Shown: positions 53,559 through 62,459 of the stretch, piece after piece | Position numbering within the stretch: the first letter of the stretch is position 1 | Layout of the letters: each line of letters opens with the position of its first letter | NCBI GenBank assembly: GCA_001804805.1 | Contig: MHBH01000017.1 | Coordinates: 62,001 to 126,000 of the forward strand | Source of the DNA: Lentisphaerae bacterium GWF2_49_21 | GTDB lineage: Bacteria > Verrucomicrobiota > Lentisphaeria > Victivallales > GWF2-50-93 | Direction of reading: 5' to 3' | Length of the DNA: 64,000 nucleotides | Notes under the pieces: generated by a model | Database searches by the model: none | The model's input: only the letters and a program-made list of their open reading frames with translations | What the model was told of the DNA's origin: nothing | Made by a program: the position numbers and the translations under genes

Positions 53559-54488
53559 ATGTTCCGACTTTCAAAGATAGCTGCCCTGTCACTGCTTGTG
53601 GCGTTTTCATTTGCGGCCGCAGCCCAGAACAAGGACGAATCCTTGTTGAAAAAGGGCTGGCTGGAATACAGGTTCCATGAGGTCAAGAAGGCCAGGAGCT
53701 ATTTTGAAGAGGCTGAAAAGAAGGCAGGGAACAACAAGGAGGAACTGCTCCAGGCTCTTACCGGACAGGCCTTCTGCCACCAGTTCCTGATGAAGAACAG
53801 CGTCAAGGCGGATAATTTCGAACAGGCCGCCGCCTTATATGACAGATGCATCAAGGAGGCCGGCTCCGACCACAAGTATATCCTCCTCTGGAAATCCATG
53901 AAGGCTGAATGCCTGTATAAGTTATCCGTCCTTGAACCGGATCCTGCGAAGGACAGCGAGGCCGAGGCTCTTTGGCAGGAGGTCCGGCAGAAGGATGAAA
54001 ACTCTGTCTTTGCACAGGACGCAATGCTTGCGAAGGCACTGCTGCAGACCGAGGACGTGAATGATGAAAAAGTCACGTCCTTCTGCGGAGATATGGAGAA
54101 ATACCTGGTTCCCTATAAGAAGGAAGGGAGGAAGATTGATGTCGTGAATGACAAGAAGGCCATGCTTGCCCCTGTCATGGCGACATATCTTTACAACATA
54201 TACTACTACCGCAATGACTTCCGGAAGGGCGTTGATGCGCTCATCGACTACTGCAAGTTCGGGCCTACCAGCTTCCAATACAAGGCCACCGCCTATTTCA
54301 AGGTCGCCAGGATATCTGAAACCAGATGCGCCGACAACAAGACCGCGATCGAATACTATACGAAGTTCTTCAAGGAGTGCGGAAGCGACAGCAGATCCTA
54401 TTATGCCATGGAAAGGGCGAAGCTGCTGGGAGGACCTGCAGCTGCAACTGCAGATGAGTCCGCGAAGTTCAAGAAGGAAGGCGAATAA
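53559..54488 (+). CDS. Secreted TPR-like protein of the sugar transporter operon
   Basis: 309 residues with a signal peptide ending at AAAAQ. The body consists of helix pairs resembling tetratricopeptide repeats (LLKKGWLEYRFHEVKKARSYFEEAEKK ... AIEYYTKFFKECG). Its stop overlaps the next gene's start (TAATG), so translation is coupled to the binding protein. A structural or assembly role near the transporter is plausible; no enzyme motif is seen. Confidence 0.78.
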   Translation: MFRLSKIAALSLLVAFSFAAAAQNKDESLLKKGWLEYRFHEVKKARSYFEEAEKKAGNNKEELLQALTGQAFCHQFLMKNSVKADNFEQAAALYDRCIKEAGSDHKYILLWKSMKAECLYKLSVLEPDPAKDSEAEALWQEVRQKDENSVFAQDAMLAKALLQTEDVNDEKVTSFCGDMEKYLVPYKKEGRKIDVVNDKKAMLAPVMATYLYNIYYYRNDFRKGVDALIDYCKFGPTSFQYKATAYFKVARISETRCADNKTAIEYYTKFFKECGSDSRSYYAMERAKLLGGPAAATADESAKFKKEGE

Positions 54489-56623
54489 TGGCTGAAAATA
54501 AAATAGGCGAGATGGAATCCAGGATCTCCTTTGTGAACTACATAGGACTCGCCATTCTGCTTGTATGCTATGTTGGAGCGCTCTGGAATGTCTATAAGAT
54601 CAAGGAGGATGAGCTGATCCTCAAGAAGAAGGTCATAAGGCTCTGCCACTGGCAGCTGGAGCTCGGTATAAAAGACGCTCTGGAGGAAATGATCGGCAGG
54701 TACGAGAAGACCCATCCCGATATCAAGATCATACAGATTCCGGTGACTGAGCGCGCCTATGCCCAGTGGGTGACGACACAGCTTATCGGCAGGACCGCGC
54801 CGGATCTGGTCGAGCTCGGATTCTTCGACGTCAAGCTTTATCTAGGAAGATATTTCCAGCCGATCACCGATGAGCTGCGCCAGCCCAACCCCTACAACAA
54901 GGACAACGATTTCAAGGATACTCCATGGATGGATACTTTCACCGACGGGCTGCAGAACAGCTATATCCCCGAGCTCCTCGATTATTACGCCGTCGGATTC
55001 AGCCAGTTCACCGTGAGGATATTCTACAATAAGACACTAATGAAAAAGATTCTGGAAAGGGATGATCCGCCGAAGACGCTTGAGCAGCTCTTCAGGGACT
55101 GTGAAAAGATACAGGAGTATGTAAAAACTAAAAACGCCGAAGTTGAGGCATTCAACAGCAAGCAGTCTTCAAAAGGCAGTTCGTGGAATATTTTTTCATC
55201 GCCGAAGTTGAAGTCGAAGATGCCTCTCGTCCCCATAGCCTCCTCAAGATACCAGGTGGGGCTTTTCCGTACCAGGTATGCAGGAATGCTTTCCGCCGAC
55301 AGATGCCTGGACATCGACTTCGGCTGTGACGGATCCGCCAACTACTACGATGTCCTCCAGGCGATGTTGTCCGGGAAACTGACATTGCAGGACGAGAAAT
55401 TCAGGATCTACAACGAGCTGACACGGAAGCTTTCAAGCTATTTTAATCCGGGATTCATGTCAGTTGACAGGATGGATGCGGGTTTTTCCTTCGTCCAGGG
55501 CAGCGCTGTCATGATAACTTCGGGAAGCTGGGATGCGAGTTCATACATCAAGAAGATCAACGATCAGCCGTTCGGAGACATCATAGTCTCGGTGAATGAC
55601 AAGCCTGTTTCAAATGCGGCTGACGCTTCAAGGCTGATGATTGATGCCGCCAGGTCAGGTGCTAAATCCGTAATTCTACATGTCAACCGCGAGGGGGACG
55701 TGAAAAAGGTGACCGTATATCCCGATGCAAAGGGTGAGACCCTCTGGGATTCATACGGGATCAAGGTCGAGGACTGTGCCGATGCAAAGGGCAGGCATGT
55801 GCCGGTGGTGACGGAATTGGATTCTGTTTCGCCTGCGGCCAATGCGGGAATGACACGCAAAAGGAGCTTTGATGTCGGCATCTTTGATTTCCCCCTGCCA
55901 ACAAAGGATGATCCGACCTATGGCAAATATGTGGTTGGAAGAGTAGTTGAGAGCACGGACACCGGATTCAAGTTCGGGATTACCAAATTCACCGAGCACA
56001 AGGCCGAATGCATAGACTTCTTCCAGTTCTGCACGACTCCTGAGAACAACCAGAAGATGAATGAGATAGCGCAGTGGATACCGGCGGTCAAAGGAGCGAA
56101 GCCCACCAAGTTCCTGGAGGCGTTCGTGCCCAATTTCAGGGGATACTGGGGTTATCTGAATTTCATGATGGGATCAAAGACTGACATGCTCGAAAAACAG
56201 ACCTTCTGGCCTTACGTGTCAGGGGAGAACGATTATGCGAAATATCTTAACGCACTCGCCAGCGCGATGCCGAACGCAGCGGCCAATGATTATATCGAAC
56301 TCATAAGGAAGTGCCGGGAAAGCGTTCCTGACAAGCAGGTCTTCAGGAGCTTCTATCTGGCGCAATACATGTTCCCGGAGAGCTTTGTCGATGCCAAGGC
56401 CGGAAATGCCGCTGAAATGGAGAAGCTTGCAGGGAAGAAGAGGAACGAGGCGGCGGTCAAGTTTGTTGCGAGCTGGGACAACCTGGTGGGCTTTGCACTG
56501 GATGAGATGAGGATCAAGGCGATGATGGCGCCACGTTTCAAGGACAAGGACAACAACAGCTTCAGCAAGGCCTTCTTCTCCGAATATGAAAGGCTTTCCA
56601 ATATGAGCGGAGGGAAAAAGTAA
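54488..56623 (+). CDS. Membrane-tethered ABC sugar-binding protein with inserted PDZ-like segment
   Basis: 711 residues. A single N-terminal transmembrane anchor (~17-35) replaces the usual cleavable signal. The body is an extracellular solute-binding protein of family 1 (LELGIKDALEEMIGRYEKTHPDIKI ... RTAPDLVELG ... ITSGSWDASSYIKK). At residues ~362-460 the binding-protein fold is interrupted: first FGDIIVSVNDKPVSNAADA...VILHVNREGD, typical of the second half of a PDZ domain, then PVVTELDSVSPAANAGM, typical of the first half. The fold then resumes at FDVGIFDFPLP. It is coupled to a TPR gene before it and to the permease after it (TAATG both times). Confidence 0.8.
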   Translation: MAENKIGEMESRISFVNYIGLAILLVCYVGALWNVYKIKEDELILKKKVIRLCHWQLELGIKDALEEMIGRYEKTHPDIKIIQIPVTERAYAQWVTTQLIGRTAPDLVELGFFDVKLYLGRYFQPITDELRQPNPYNKDNDFKDTPWMDTFTDGLQNSYIPELLDYYAVGFSQFTVRIFYNKTLMKKILERDDPPKTLEQLFRDCEKIQEYVKTKNAEVEAFNSKQSSKGSSWNIFSSPKLKSKMPLVPIASSRYQVGLFRTRYAGMLSADRCLDIDFGCDGSANYYDVLQAMLSGKLTLQDEKFRIYNELTRKLSSYFNPGFMSVDRMDAGFSFVQGSAVMITSGSWDASSYIKKINDQPFGDIIVSVNDKPVSNAADASRLMIDAARSGAKSVILHVNREGDVKKVTVYPDAKGETLWDSYGIKVEDCADAKGRHVPVVTELDSVSPAANAGMTRKRSFDVGIFDFPLPTKDDPTYGKYVVGRVVESTDTGFKFGITKFTEHKAECIDFFQFCTTPENNQKMNEIAQWIPAVKGAKPTKFLEAFVPNFRGYWGYLNFMMGSKTDMLEKQTFWPYVSGENDYAKYLNALASAMPNAAANDYIELIRKCRESVPDKQVFRSFYLAQYMFPESFVDAKAGNAAEMEKLAGKKRNEAAVKFVASWDNLVGFALDEMRIKAMMAPRFKDKDNNSFSKAFFSEYERLSNMSGGKK

Positions 56624-58077
56624 TGCCAAGGGATATCGGATTTAAAAGGGTAAAACATTACTGGAAGCTTTATCTCTTCCTCCTTCCAAGCGTCCTGCTT
56701 GTCGCCGTGTTTTCATATTATCCCGCGATAAGCGCGATGTACCATTCCTTCTTCCGCTGGAACGGCGAGGATATCAACTACTGGGTGGGGCTGGAGAATT
56801 TCAAGAAGGTGCTCGGAGTCATTACGCCATGGGTTGTCCTTTTCATCCTCTTCTATCTTGTGATCATCTATGCTAAGGAGAAAAATCTCCTGTCATATGT
56901 GCTGAGATTTGTTTCCGGAATCATATGCTTGGCGGTGACTTCAGTGCTGCTGGCCTACAAGGGATTTGTATTTTTAACGCCATTTTCATTTGCCTATCTT
57001 TATACGAACATCTCCCAGACGGTGATAGCCGTAGTCTTCTGGGGTTTCTGGCTTCTGGTGTTCCAGTTCCTGGTCAGCGAGGAAAGCGAGAACAAGTGGA
57101 TGTATCTCATGACGACTGTCTGCTTCTTCATTGCTTCAATAATGAAGATCCTCGGTTTTGCAGCAATTTTTTCATTCTCGGCGATATTGCTCCTTGTCGG
57201 ACTTGCATTATGGCTTGTCCCCGCCATGAACAAGCTCAAGACAATAGAGATCGCCAGGACCATTCATGCATTCACATCTATTTCCATCGCCTTCTGGGCT
57301 CTCGGTGCATATAGCGGCGGCGATCCGATAATGTGGGGCGGCTTCTACGTGCTGGCCATCCTGATCGTATTCAATATAGTCAAGATGTTCCCTTCGATAG
57401 TCACCGCCGTGGTCGTACACAGGATCAAAAGCGATGCACTGAACTACTGGTACCGCGTCCTATTTGTAATACCGATGATCATCCCGGGCATGGTCTACCT
57501 CCTGATCTGGAAATTCTTCTTCAATCCGAATGAAGGAATATTCAACAGGATACTTGTCTACACGAAGGTCATGGATGTGCTTGTGTATATGGACGGCATC
57601 CTTGGCTGGGGCGGTGTATTCAAGGAAGGCGTGATGCCTGTATGGCTTGGTAATGAGCACCTCGTGCTTCCTGCACTCATCCTATGGGGATTCCCCTGGG
57701 TCGGAGTCGTCGGCGTCCTAATATATCTTGCCGGACTCCAGGGAATCGACACGAGCGTCTATGAGGCTGCCGAGCTCGACGGCGCGTCCGCCATCCAGAA
57801 GTTCACGCACATTGAAATGCCGCTGATCATGACCCAGGTCAGGATCAACCTCGTGCTGATGGTTATCGGTACACTGCAGGCTTATGCGCACATCCTCATC
57901 CTCTTCGACATCGACGGCGGTCCCAACGGCAAGCTGATGATACCCGGACTATACATGTTCCGCGAAGCGTTCCGTGAGGGAAGGGCCGGCTATGCATGTG
58001 CAATCGGACTCATAATATTCTTCCTGATCCTGATCCTGACTGAACTCAACAACCGCTATATCAGAGTGGAGAAATAA
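56623..58077 (+). CDS. Sugar ABC transporter permease, MalF type, with extra membrane helices
   Basis: 484 residues, longer than most sugar permeases (~290-300). After the first helix (LYLFLLPSVLLVAVFSYYP) comes an insert of about 190 residues holding several further transmembrane segments before the ordinary permease core. The EAA loop (YEAAELDGASAIQKFTHIEMPLI) that docks on the ATPase is intact. The start overlaps the stop of the binding protein by one base. No ATPase gene follows, so a shared MsmX-like ATPase encoded elsewhere is likely. Confidence 0.88.
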   Translation: MPRDIGFKRVKHYWKLYLFLLPSVLLVAVFSYYPAISAMYHSFFRWNGEDINYWVGLENFKKVLGVITPWVVLFILFYLVIIYAKEKNLLSYVLRFVSGIICLAVTSVLLAYKGFVFLTPFSFAYLYTNISQTVIAVVFWGFWLLVFQFLVSEESENKWMYLMTTVCFFIASIMKILGFAAIFSFSAILLLVGLALWLVPAMNKLKTIEIARTIHAFTSISIAFWALGAYSGGDPIMWGGFYVLAILIVFNIVKMFPSIVTAVVVHRIKSDALNYWYRVLFVIPMIIPGMVYLLIWKFFFNPNEGIFNRILVYTKVMDVLVYMDGILGWGGVFKEGVMPVWLGNEHLVLPALILWGFPWVGVVGVLIYLAGLQGIDTSVYEAAELDGASAIQKFTHIEMPLIMTQVRINLVLMVIGTLQAYAHILILFDIDGGPNGKLMIPGLYMFREAFREGRAGYACAIGLIIFFLILILTELNNRYIRVEK

Positions 58078-58082
58078 CAAAC

Positions 58083-58922
58083 ATGAAAATGAACGCATAC
58101 AGGACCAAGACGCTGCTGAGCGAGTTGATGAAGCATTTCTTCATACTCTTCATCCTCTCGATGTCACTCTTCCCGTTCTATGTCATGGTCGCGACAAGCG
58201 GAAAGACCAACGCCCAGTTCGTGGGAAATCCCTGGTCGTTCATGTTCCCCTTCCACTTCGAGAACTATGTGTATGCCTGGGGAATGGTATATAAATACAT
58301 ATTCAATACTATATTCATCTGCGTGACGACCATCTTCTTCACTATGTTCCTCACTCTCAATGCGGCATACTTCTTTGCCAGATTCAAGATGCCGGGATCA
58401 AGATTCTTCTGGTACTTCTTCCTGATCCTGATGCTCATGCCGGGAGTTGCAAACCTGATCCCGTTGTTCGTATTGTTGAAGGATATGAACCTCCTCAACA
58501 CATTCTGGGCCCTGATCATCGTGCATGTCGCAGGAGGACAGATTGTCCAGATATACATCCTCAGGAACTTCATCGAGGACATACCGCAGGATCTCTTCGA
58601 CGCAGCCGAAGTCGACGGCGCCTCGCACCTCCAGCAGGTCTACAACATTGTCTTCCCGATGTCCGGAAGCATCCTGTCGACATTGGGAATCCTCCAGTTC
58701 ATCGGACTGTGGAACGATTATATCCTGCCTCTCGTCGTCATCCGCGACGACAGCATGCTGCCGATGGCCGTCGGACTCGTAAGGATGGATTCAGCCTATG
58801 TCAAGGAATGGGGACAGCTGATGGCCGGTTATACTATCGCCAGCATCCCGATGATACTGATCTTCCTTTTCACCATGCGCCTCTTCGTGAAAGGACTCTC
58901 CGCCGGCGCGATCAAAGGATGA
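58083..58922 (+). CDS. Sugar ABC transporter permease, MalG type
   Basis: 279 residues with six predicted membrane helices and the EAA loop FDAAEVDGASHLQQVYNIVFPM. It pairs with the preceding MalF-type permease to form the import channel for an oligosaccharide. Five bases separate the genes. Length is normal for the family. Confidence 0.92.
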   Translation: MKMNAYRTKTLLSELMKHFFILFILSMSLFPFYVMVATSGKTNAQFVGNPWSFMFPFHFENYVYAWGMVYKYIFNTIFICVTTIFFTMFLTLNAAYFFARFKMPGSRFFWYFFLILMLMPGVANLIPLFVLLKDMNLLNTFWALIIVHVAGGQIVQIYILRNFIEDIPQDLFDAAEVDGASHLQQVYNIVFPMSGSILSTLGILQFIGLWNDYILPLVVIRDDSMLPMAVGLVRMDSAYVKEWGQLMAGYTIASIPMILIFLFTMRLFVKGLSAGAIKG

Positions 58923-58949
58923 TTTCCGCAGACGTGGAAATTATAAATT

Positions 58950-60518
58950 ATGGCTGAGATAAAACATAATCTCTTAAGACACAGTTCCGGAGTTTCATTC
59001 GCTACAATTGTCTCCCGCATCCTCGGGCTCGCGCGCGAAATGCTCCTCTCCAGGATTATCGGCGGCAAGGAGCTCATGACCGCCTGGGCCATGGGCTTCA
59101 TGATCCCGAATCTTCTCCGCAGGCTCCTGGGCGAGGGGGCCCTCGGCACCGCCATCGTCCCGATAATGACCTATACCTTTGAGCGTGAGGACAAGGAGTC
59201 CGCCAGGAAGAAACTGACTGTCATCACCGCTGTACTCGGAATAATCCTTGCGATAATATGCATAATCGTCTCAGGGATTGCCCTTGCCGCAATACCATTC
59301 CTCGAATCAGCTCCGGCGCGCGTCCTCATGACGTTCAAGCTGATCCCCGTATTGATGCCATATTCCTTTTTCATCTGTCTGATCGGAATATTCGGTTCCG
59401 TGATGAACAGCATGAACAGGTATTTCCTTCCTGCAGTCGCATCAATAACGCTCAACCTCGTAATGATATTATGCCTCGTCTTCGTCTGCCCGTACTACAG
59501 CTCCACTCCGATAAACATGATTTATGCTTTGTCGATCGCCGTCCTGGCGTCCGGCGTTCTCCAGCTCGTGATGATGCTCTGGCTGCTTGAACGGGATGGC
59601 ATGCTGCCTTCAGCCCGGGTATCCTCGCTCTTCTCCCAGCCCGTTGTGAAGGAACTGTGGCACCTCACGCTTCCCGGAATCATCGGCGCCTCCTTCCTGC
59701 AGATAAGCTTCGTGATCGACAGGATGATGGCGTGCTATATCAGCGATTACGCGGTCCCGGCGCTTTACTTCTCGGACAGGCTGATCGATCTTCCTATCGG
59801 AGTCTTTGCCGTCGCGATGGGCTCTGTCGTGCTTACAGAACTCTCAAGGTATGCAGCCAAGAACGATATCGCCGGCATGCTTTCATCCTTCAAGCACGCA
59901 TTGGAGAATATTTTATTTCTCTGCATTCCCGTGGCGCTGTTCACGCTCGTATTCAGCAAGCCTCTTGTCCATGTCTTTTACTACGGCGGCAAGTTCGGTG
60001 ATCGTGAAGTCGCGGAAACTGTCTGGGCAATGCTTTTCTATGCGGCTGGCATTCCCGCGTTCTCCGCAATAAAGATAATAGTCTCCGGATTCCATTCGAG
60101 AAAGGACATGAAGACTCCTGTCAAGGTCGCAGTGTCCTGTCTTGTCCTCAACGTGATCCTCAATCTTATACTCATGTGGCCTTTGAGGCAGGGCGGCATA
60201 GCGCTTTCGACGACCATCTGTTCCTTCCTGAACTGTTCAATCCTGCTTTACCTGCTTAGAAAGCAGCTTGGCACAATTCATCTCAGGCAGATCATTCCGT
60301 CGGCATTGAGGACAGTGTTGATTTCATTGCTCGCACTGGCTGCTGCATATTCCGTCTACCTTGGAACAGCCACGATCCAGCTGAAGTCCCTGCCGAGGGA
60401 TATCGTACCGCTTACGCTGACCGGCTCCGTGTTCGTAGCGATCTATATGATTTTTTCCCTGCTCTTCAAAAGCGCCGAGGCCAGGGAATGGCTGAGGGTG
60501 CTGCACATCAGGAAATAA
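58950..60518 (+). CDS. murJ: Lipid II flippase MurJ
   Basis: 522 residues, about 14 membrane helices. N-terminal GVSFATIVSRILGLAREMLLSRIIG and GEGALGTAIVPIMTY are MurJ/MviN hallmarks. The family moves lipid II across the cytoplasmic membrane for peptidoglycan synthesis. It lies 27 bases after the sugar permease on the same strand, probably sharing its transcript, an unusual pairing for a cell-wall gene. Confidence 0.93.
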   Translation: MAEIKHNLLRHSSGVSFATIVSRILGLAREMLLSRIIGGKELMTAWAMGFMIPNLLRRLLGEGALGTAIVPIMTYTFEREDKESARKKLTVITAVLGIILAIICIIVSGIALAAIPFLESAPARVLMTFKLIPVLMPYSFFICLIGIFGSVMNSMNRYFLPAVASITLNLVMILCLVFVCPYYSSTPINMIYALSIAVLASGVLQLVMMLWLLERDGMLPSARVSSLFSQPVVKELWHLTLPGIIGASFLQISFVIDRMMACYISDYAVPALYFSDRLIDLPIGVFAVAMGSVVLTELSRYAAKNDIAGMLSSFKHALENILFLCIPVALFTLVFSKPLVHVFYYGGKFGDREVAETVWAMLFYAAGIPAFSAIKIIVSGFHSRKDMKTPVKVAVSCLVLNVILNLILMWPLRQGGIALSTTICSFLNCSILLYLLRKQLGTIHLRQIIPSALRTVLISLLALAAAYSVYLGTATIQLKSLPRDIVPLTLTGSVFVAIYMIFSLLFKSAEAREWLRVLHIRK

Positions 60519-60593
60519 ATCTTGCATGTCGGATAGGTCTTATATTTCAAGCAATACACTCATCTGGATGAACCGAAACTCGGTGGTTTCAGG

Positions 60594-60818
60594 TCATCGT
60601 GAAGAGGTCTTGCTGGTAGTTTTTATCTTGTAAATTGACTTTGCTTCGCGAAGGGAAATGGAAGGGGAACTTGCTTCTTCTGACTTTGCTTGTCTAAGAA
60701 GTTTTAAATCTTCATAGTCTTCAAGTTCTTCTCTTATTTTAAGAAATTCATTATAAGGAAGAACGGCAAATTCCTTGATCCCATCTTTCTCAAGTATGCT
60801 TGGATGTATTGCAATCAT
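60594..60818 (-). CDS. Antitoxin-like protein (Phd/YefM-like start)
   Basis: 74 residues from ATG 60818 (AGGAG upstream; upstream codons rejected). The segment KEFAVLPYNEFLKIREELEDYEDLKLLRQAKSEE resembles Phd/YefM-type antitoxins after their DNA-binding strand. It starts 13 bases after the toxin gene, so the gene order is toxin first. Confidence 0.72.
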   Translation of the reverse strand: MIAIHPSILEKDGIKEFAVLPYNEFLKIREELEDYEDLKLLRQAKSEEASSPSISLREAKSIYKIKTTSKTSSR

Positions 60819-60831
60819 GTTAATTCTCCTG

Positions 60832-61080
60832 TTATTTATAGGCATCTTTTCTATGGATTATTCTATAAACTATGATCTTATTGTTATCAACTTCAAAAAG
60901 TATTCTGTAATTTCCAGCCCTTAACCTGTATTCAGGTGTGAAATTTGTCAGTTTCTTAACATCTCCATGCAAATCAGTTTTCATCATTTCAATCTTTTCA
61001 AAAATATTTTCCAGTTCCGTTTTTGGAACCCTTCTAATGTCTTTGATGGACTTGGGTTTAAATTCTATTTCATATGTCAT
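60832..61080 (-). CDS. RelE/ParE-type toxin
   Basis: 82 residues. YEIEFKPKSIKDIRRVPKTE ... VKKLTNFTPEYRLRAGNYRILFEVDNNKIIVYRIIHRKDAYK has the RelE/ParE core strands with the basic RAGNYRILFEV motif and the C-terminal HRKDAYK typical of ribosome-dependent mRNA interferases. The start overlaps the stop of a 20-codon frame (TAATG). Together with the following antitoxin it forms a type II module in reversed order. Confidence 0.87.
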   Translation of the reverse strand: MTYEIEFKPKSIKDIRRVPKTELENIFEKIEMMKTDLHGDVKKLTNFTPEYRLRAGNYRILFEVDNNKIIVYRIIHRKDAYK

Positions 61081-61142
61081 TATTCTTGAACCTTTTGTCG
61101 CTCAATATACGATGGCAGTAACTTAATGTCAATTCCTCTCAT
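61080..61142 (-). CDS. 20-codon frame coupled to the RelE-type toxin
   Basis: ATG 61142 to TAA 61080, ending in TAATG with the toxin start. The product (MRGIDIKLLPSYIERQKVQE) has no match I know. The ATG lies only bases after the attC-like end GTTAGCA. It may be a leader peptide coupling toxin translation, or the remains of a longer gene. Confidence 0.35.
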   Translation of the reverse strand: MRGIDIKLLPSYIERQKVQE

Positions 61143-61201
61143 GCTAACGCCCCGCCTCATTTTCGGCGCGGAGCGACGTAAAATGCAGACGGTTGTTGAA
61201 C
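61141..61201 (-). repeat. attC-like recombination site
   Basis: Read on the minus strand: GTTCAAC (61201-61195, fits RYYYAAC), then a GC stem with mismatches and bulges (CGCTCCGCGCC against GGCGGGGCG, loop GAAAATGA), ending in GTTAGCAT (61148-61141). Length ~60 bases, imperfect stem and AAC/GTT ends are attC-like, although the last triplet departs from GTTRRRY. It begins 2 bases after the lipoprotein stop. Confidence 0.6.
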
Positions 61202-61203
61202 GG

Positions 61204-61560
61204 TCATTTGCTCCCGTGTCGCTTTGAAAAGTTCTCGGCCTTCCATCTTCCCGATGGATCCACAAGAAATCTGCCCTGATACGACCAGAAGGCCGTGTCG
61301 GCAACGACATCGGCCGAGTAGGTCTTCTGGACCAGGTCTATGGTGAAAGCACCCCATCGCAATTTGCCTTCACCTTCTTCCGCCACTCCGATCTTCTCGA
61401 AACGTGTGGAGTCCGCTCCCTCAAATGGCGAAGTTTGACTTCGCATCAGATCGAGCAGAGCTGCTTTGGCGGCGTTGGCATCCAAATCCCCATTTTGCGG
61501 GTTTGGTTCATTGCAGCCAAGACAGGCAATCGCAAGAGCAATGCTCAGGATGATCTTCAT
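61204..61560 (-). CDS. Small lipoprotein of unknown function, cassette-like setting
   Basis: 118 residues from ATG 61560. The leader has a lipobox-like CLGC (IACLGCNEP). The body (ADSTRFEKIGVAEEGEGKLRWGAFTIDLVQKTYSADV) is unfamiliar and probably a small beta domain. GTTGAAC, on the minus strand at 61573-61567, precedes the ATG by 6 bases. Its exact complement GTTCAAC begins the attC-like site 2 bases after the stop, as expected for an integron-style cassette. Confidence 0.75.
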   Translation of the reverse strand: MKIILSIALAIACLGCNEPNPQNGDLDANAAKAALLDLMRSQTSPFEGADSTRFEKIGVAEEGEGKLRWGAFTIDLVQKTYSADVVADTAFWSYQGRFLVDPSGRWKAENFSKRHGSK

Positions 61561-61790
61561 GATCTCGTTCAACTATGATTAGATGTAAGTCTTGATTTAC
61601 AGGAAGTTACAGCGGTAAAACTGTAAAATCAAGCCGGAAAGGCAAGGGAGGGAAATGCCTGAGGCTGCGCTACGTCAGGGAATGATTCCTGATGCCAGAT
61701 TCCAAGTTGTTCAATTTGAGAATTAATCTCCGTTTGGAAGTTCGATATTGCTTGAAATTTGTTTGGATTATGGAGCTTGGGATTTGAAGC

Positions 61791-62399
61791 TTATTGGACG
61801 AAGGGATTGTTTTCCTTCTCAAATCCTACCGTGGTCGACGGACCGTGTCCGGGGAAGATATCAAGATTGTCCGGTAGCTTGAATATCTTCTTCCTGATGG
61901 AATCCATCAGCCTGTCGTGGCTTCCTCCGGGAAGATCCGTCCTGCCGACTGACGCCTGGAAAATCGTGTCTCCGCTGAACAGTGCATTAAGTCTCTCAAA
62001 AAGGAAGCAGACTGCGCCACGCGTATGGCCGGGGGTGTGGATTATGCGGAATTCGCAATTTTCAATTTCGGTTGAAGGTTCCGGAAGATTTTTGACCAGG
62101 GGAATCCAGGGGAGAAGGCAGTTGTCCGGGCTCTTATATAGAGGAAGGTCATCCTTGTGCAGGTAGAGCTTCGAGACCGGCAGTTTCTTCGTCAGCTCCG
62201 GAACAGCGCCGATGTGGTCGACATGTCCATGGGTCAGCAGAATTCTGAAGTCCTTGTGTTTGGAGTTGTCTATTTCCCCGAGGATCTTCTCCGGTTCCGA
62301 ACCGGGATCGATGATGTATAGGCAGGAGTCCTTCTCCGAAGGTATCAGGTAGCAGTTGACATCTATGAAGCCTACTTGGACTATCGTGAAATTTTTCAT
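61791..62399 (-). CDS. MBL-fold metallo-hydrolase (glyoxalase II-like)
   Basis: 202 residues from ATG 62399. The metal motif LLTHGHVDHIG and the later HTPGHTRGAVCFLF, SGDTIF and FPGHGPST give the full two-metal set of the metallo-beta-lactamase fold. Members of this short group hydrolyse thioesters such as S-lactoylglutathione, or lactones. It is divergent from the GntR gene. The 218-base gap 61573-61790 beyond its stop shows only AT-rich sequence resembling the TTCGATATT-type dispersed words. Confidence 0.9.
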   Translation of the reverse strand: MKNFTIVQVGFIDVNCYLIPSEKDSCLYIIDPGSEPEKILGEIDNSKHKDFRILLTHGHVDHIGAVPELTKKLPVSKLYLHKDDLPLYKSPDNCLLPWIPLVKNLPEPSTEIENCEFRIIHTPGHTRGAVCFLFERLNALFSGDTIFQASVGRTDLPGGSHDRLMDSIRKKIFKLPDNLDIFPGHGPSTTVGFEKENNPFVQ

Positions 62400-62459
62400 G
62401 GGAGCTGTCAATATAACTATGCGCTTCCAAAAGACAATGCGGAAAAATAATAAAAGTTC

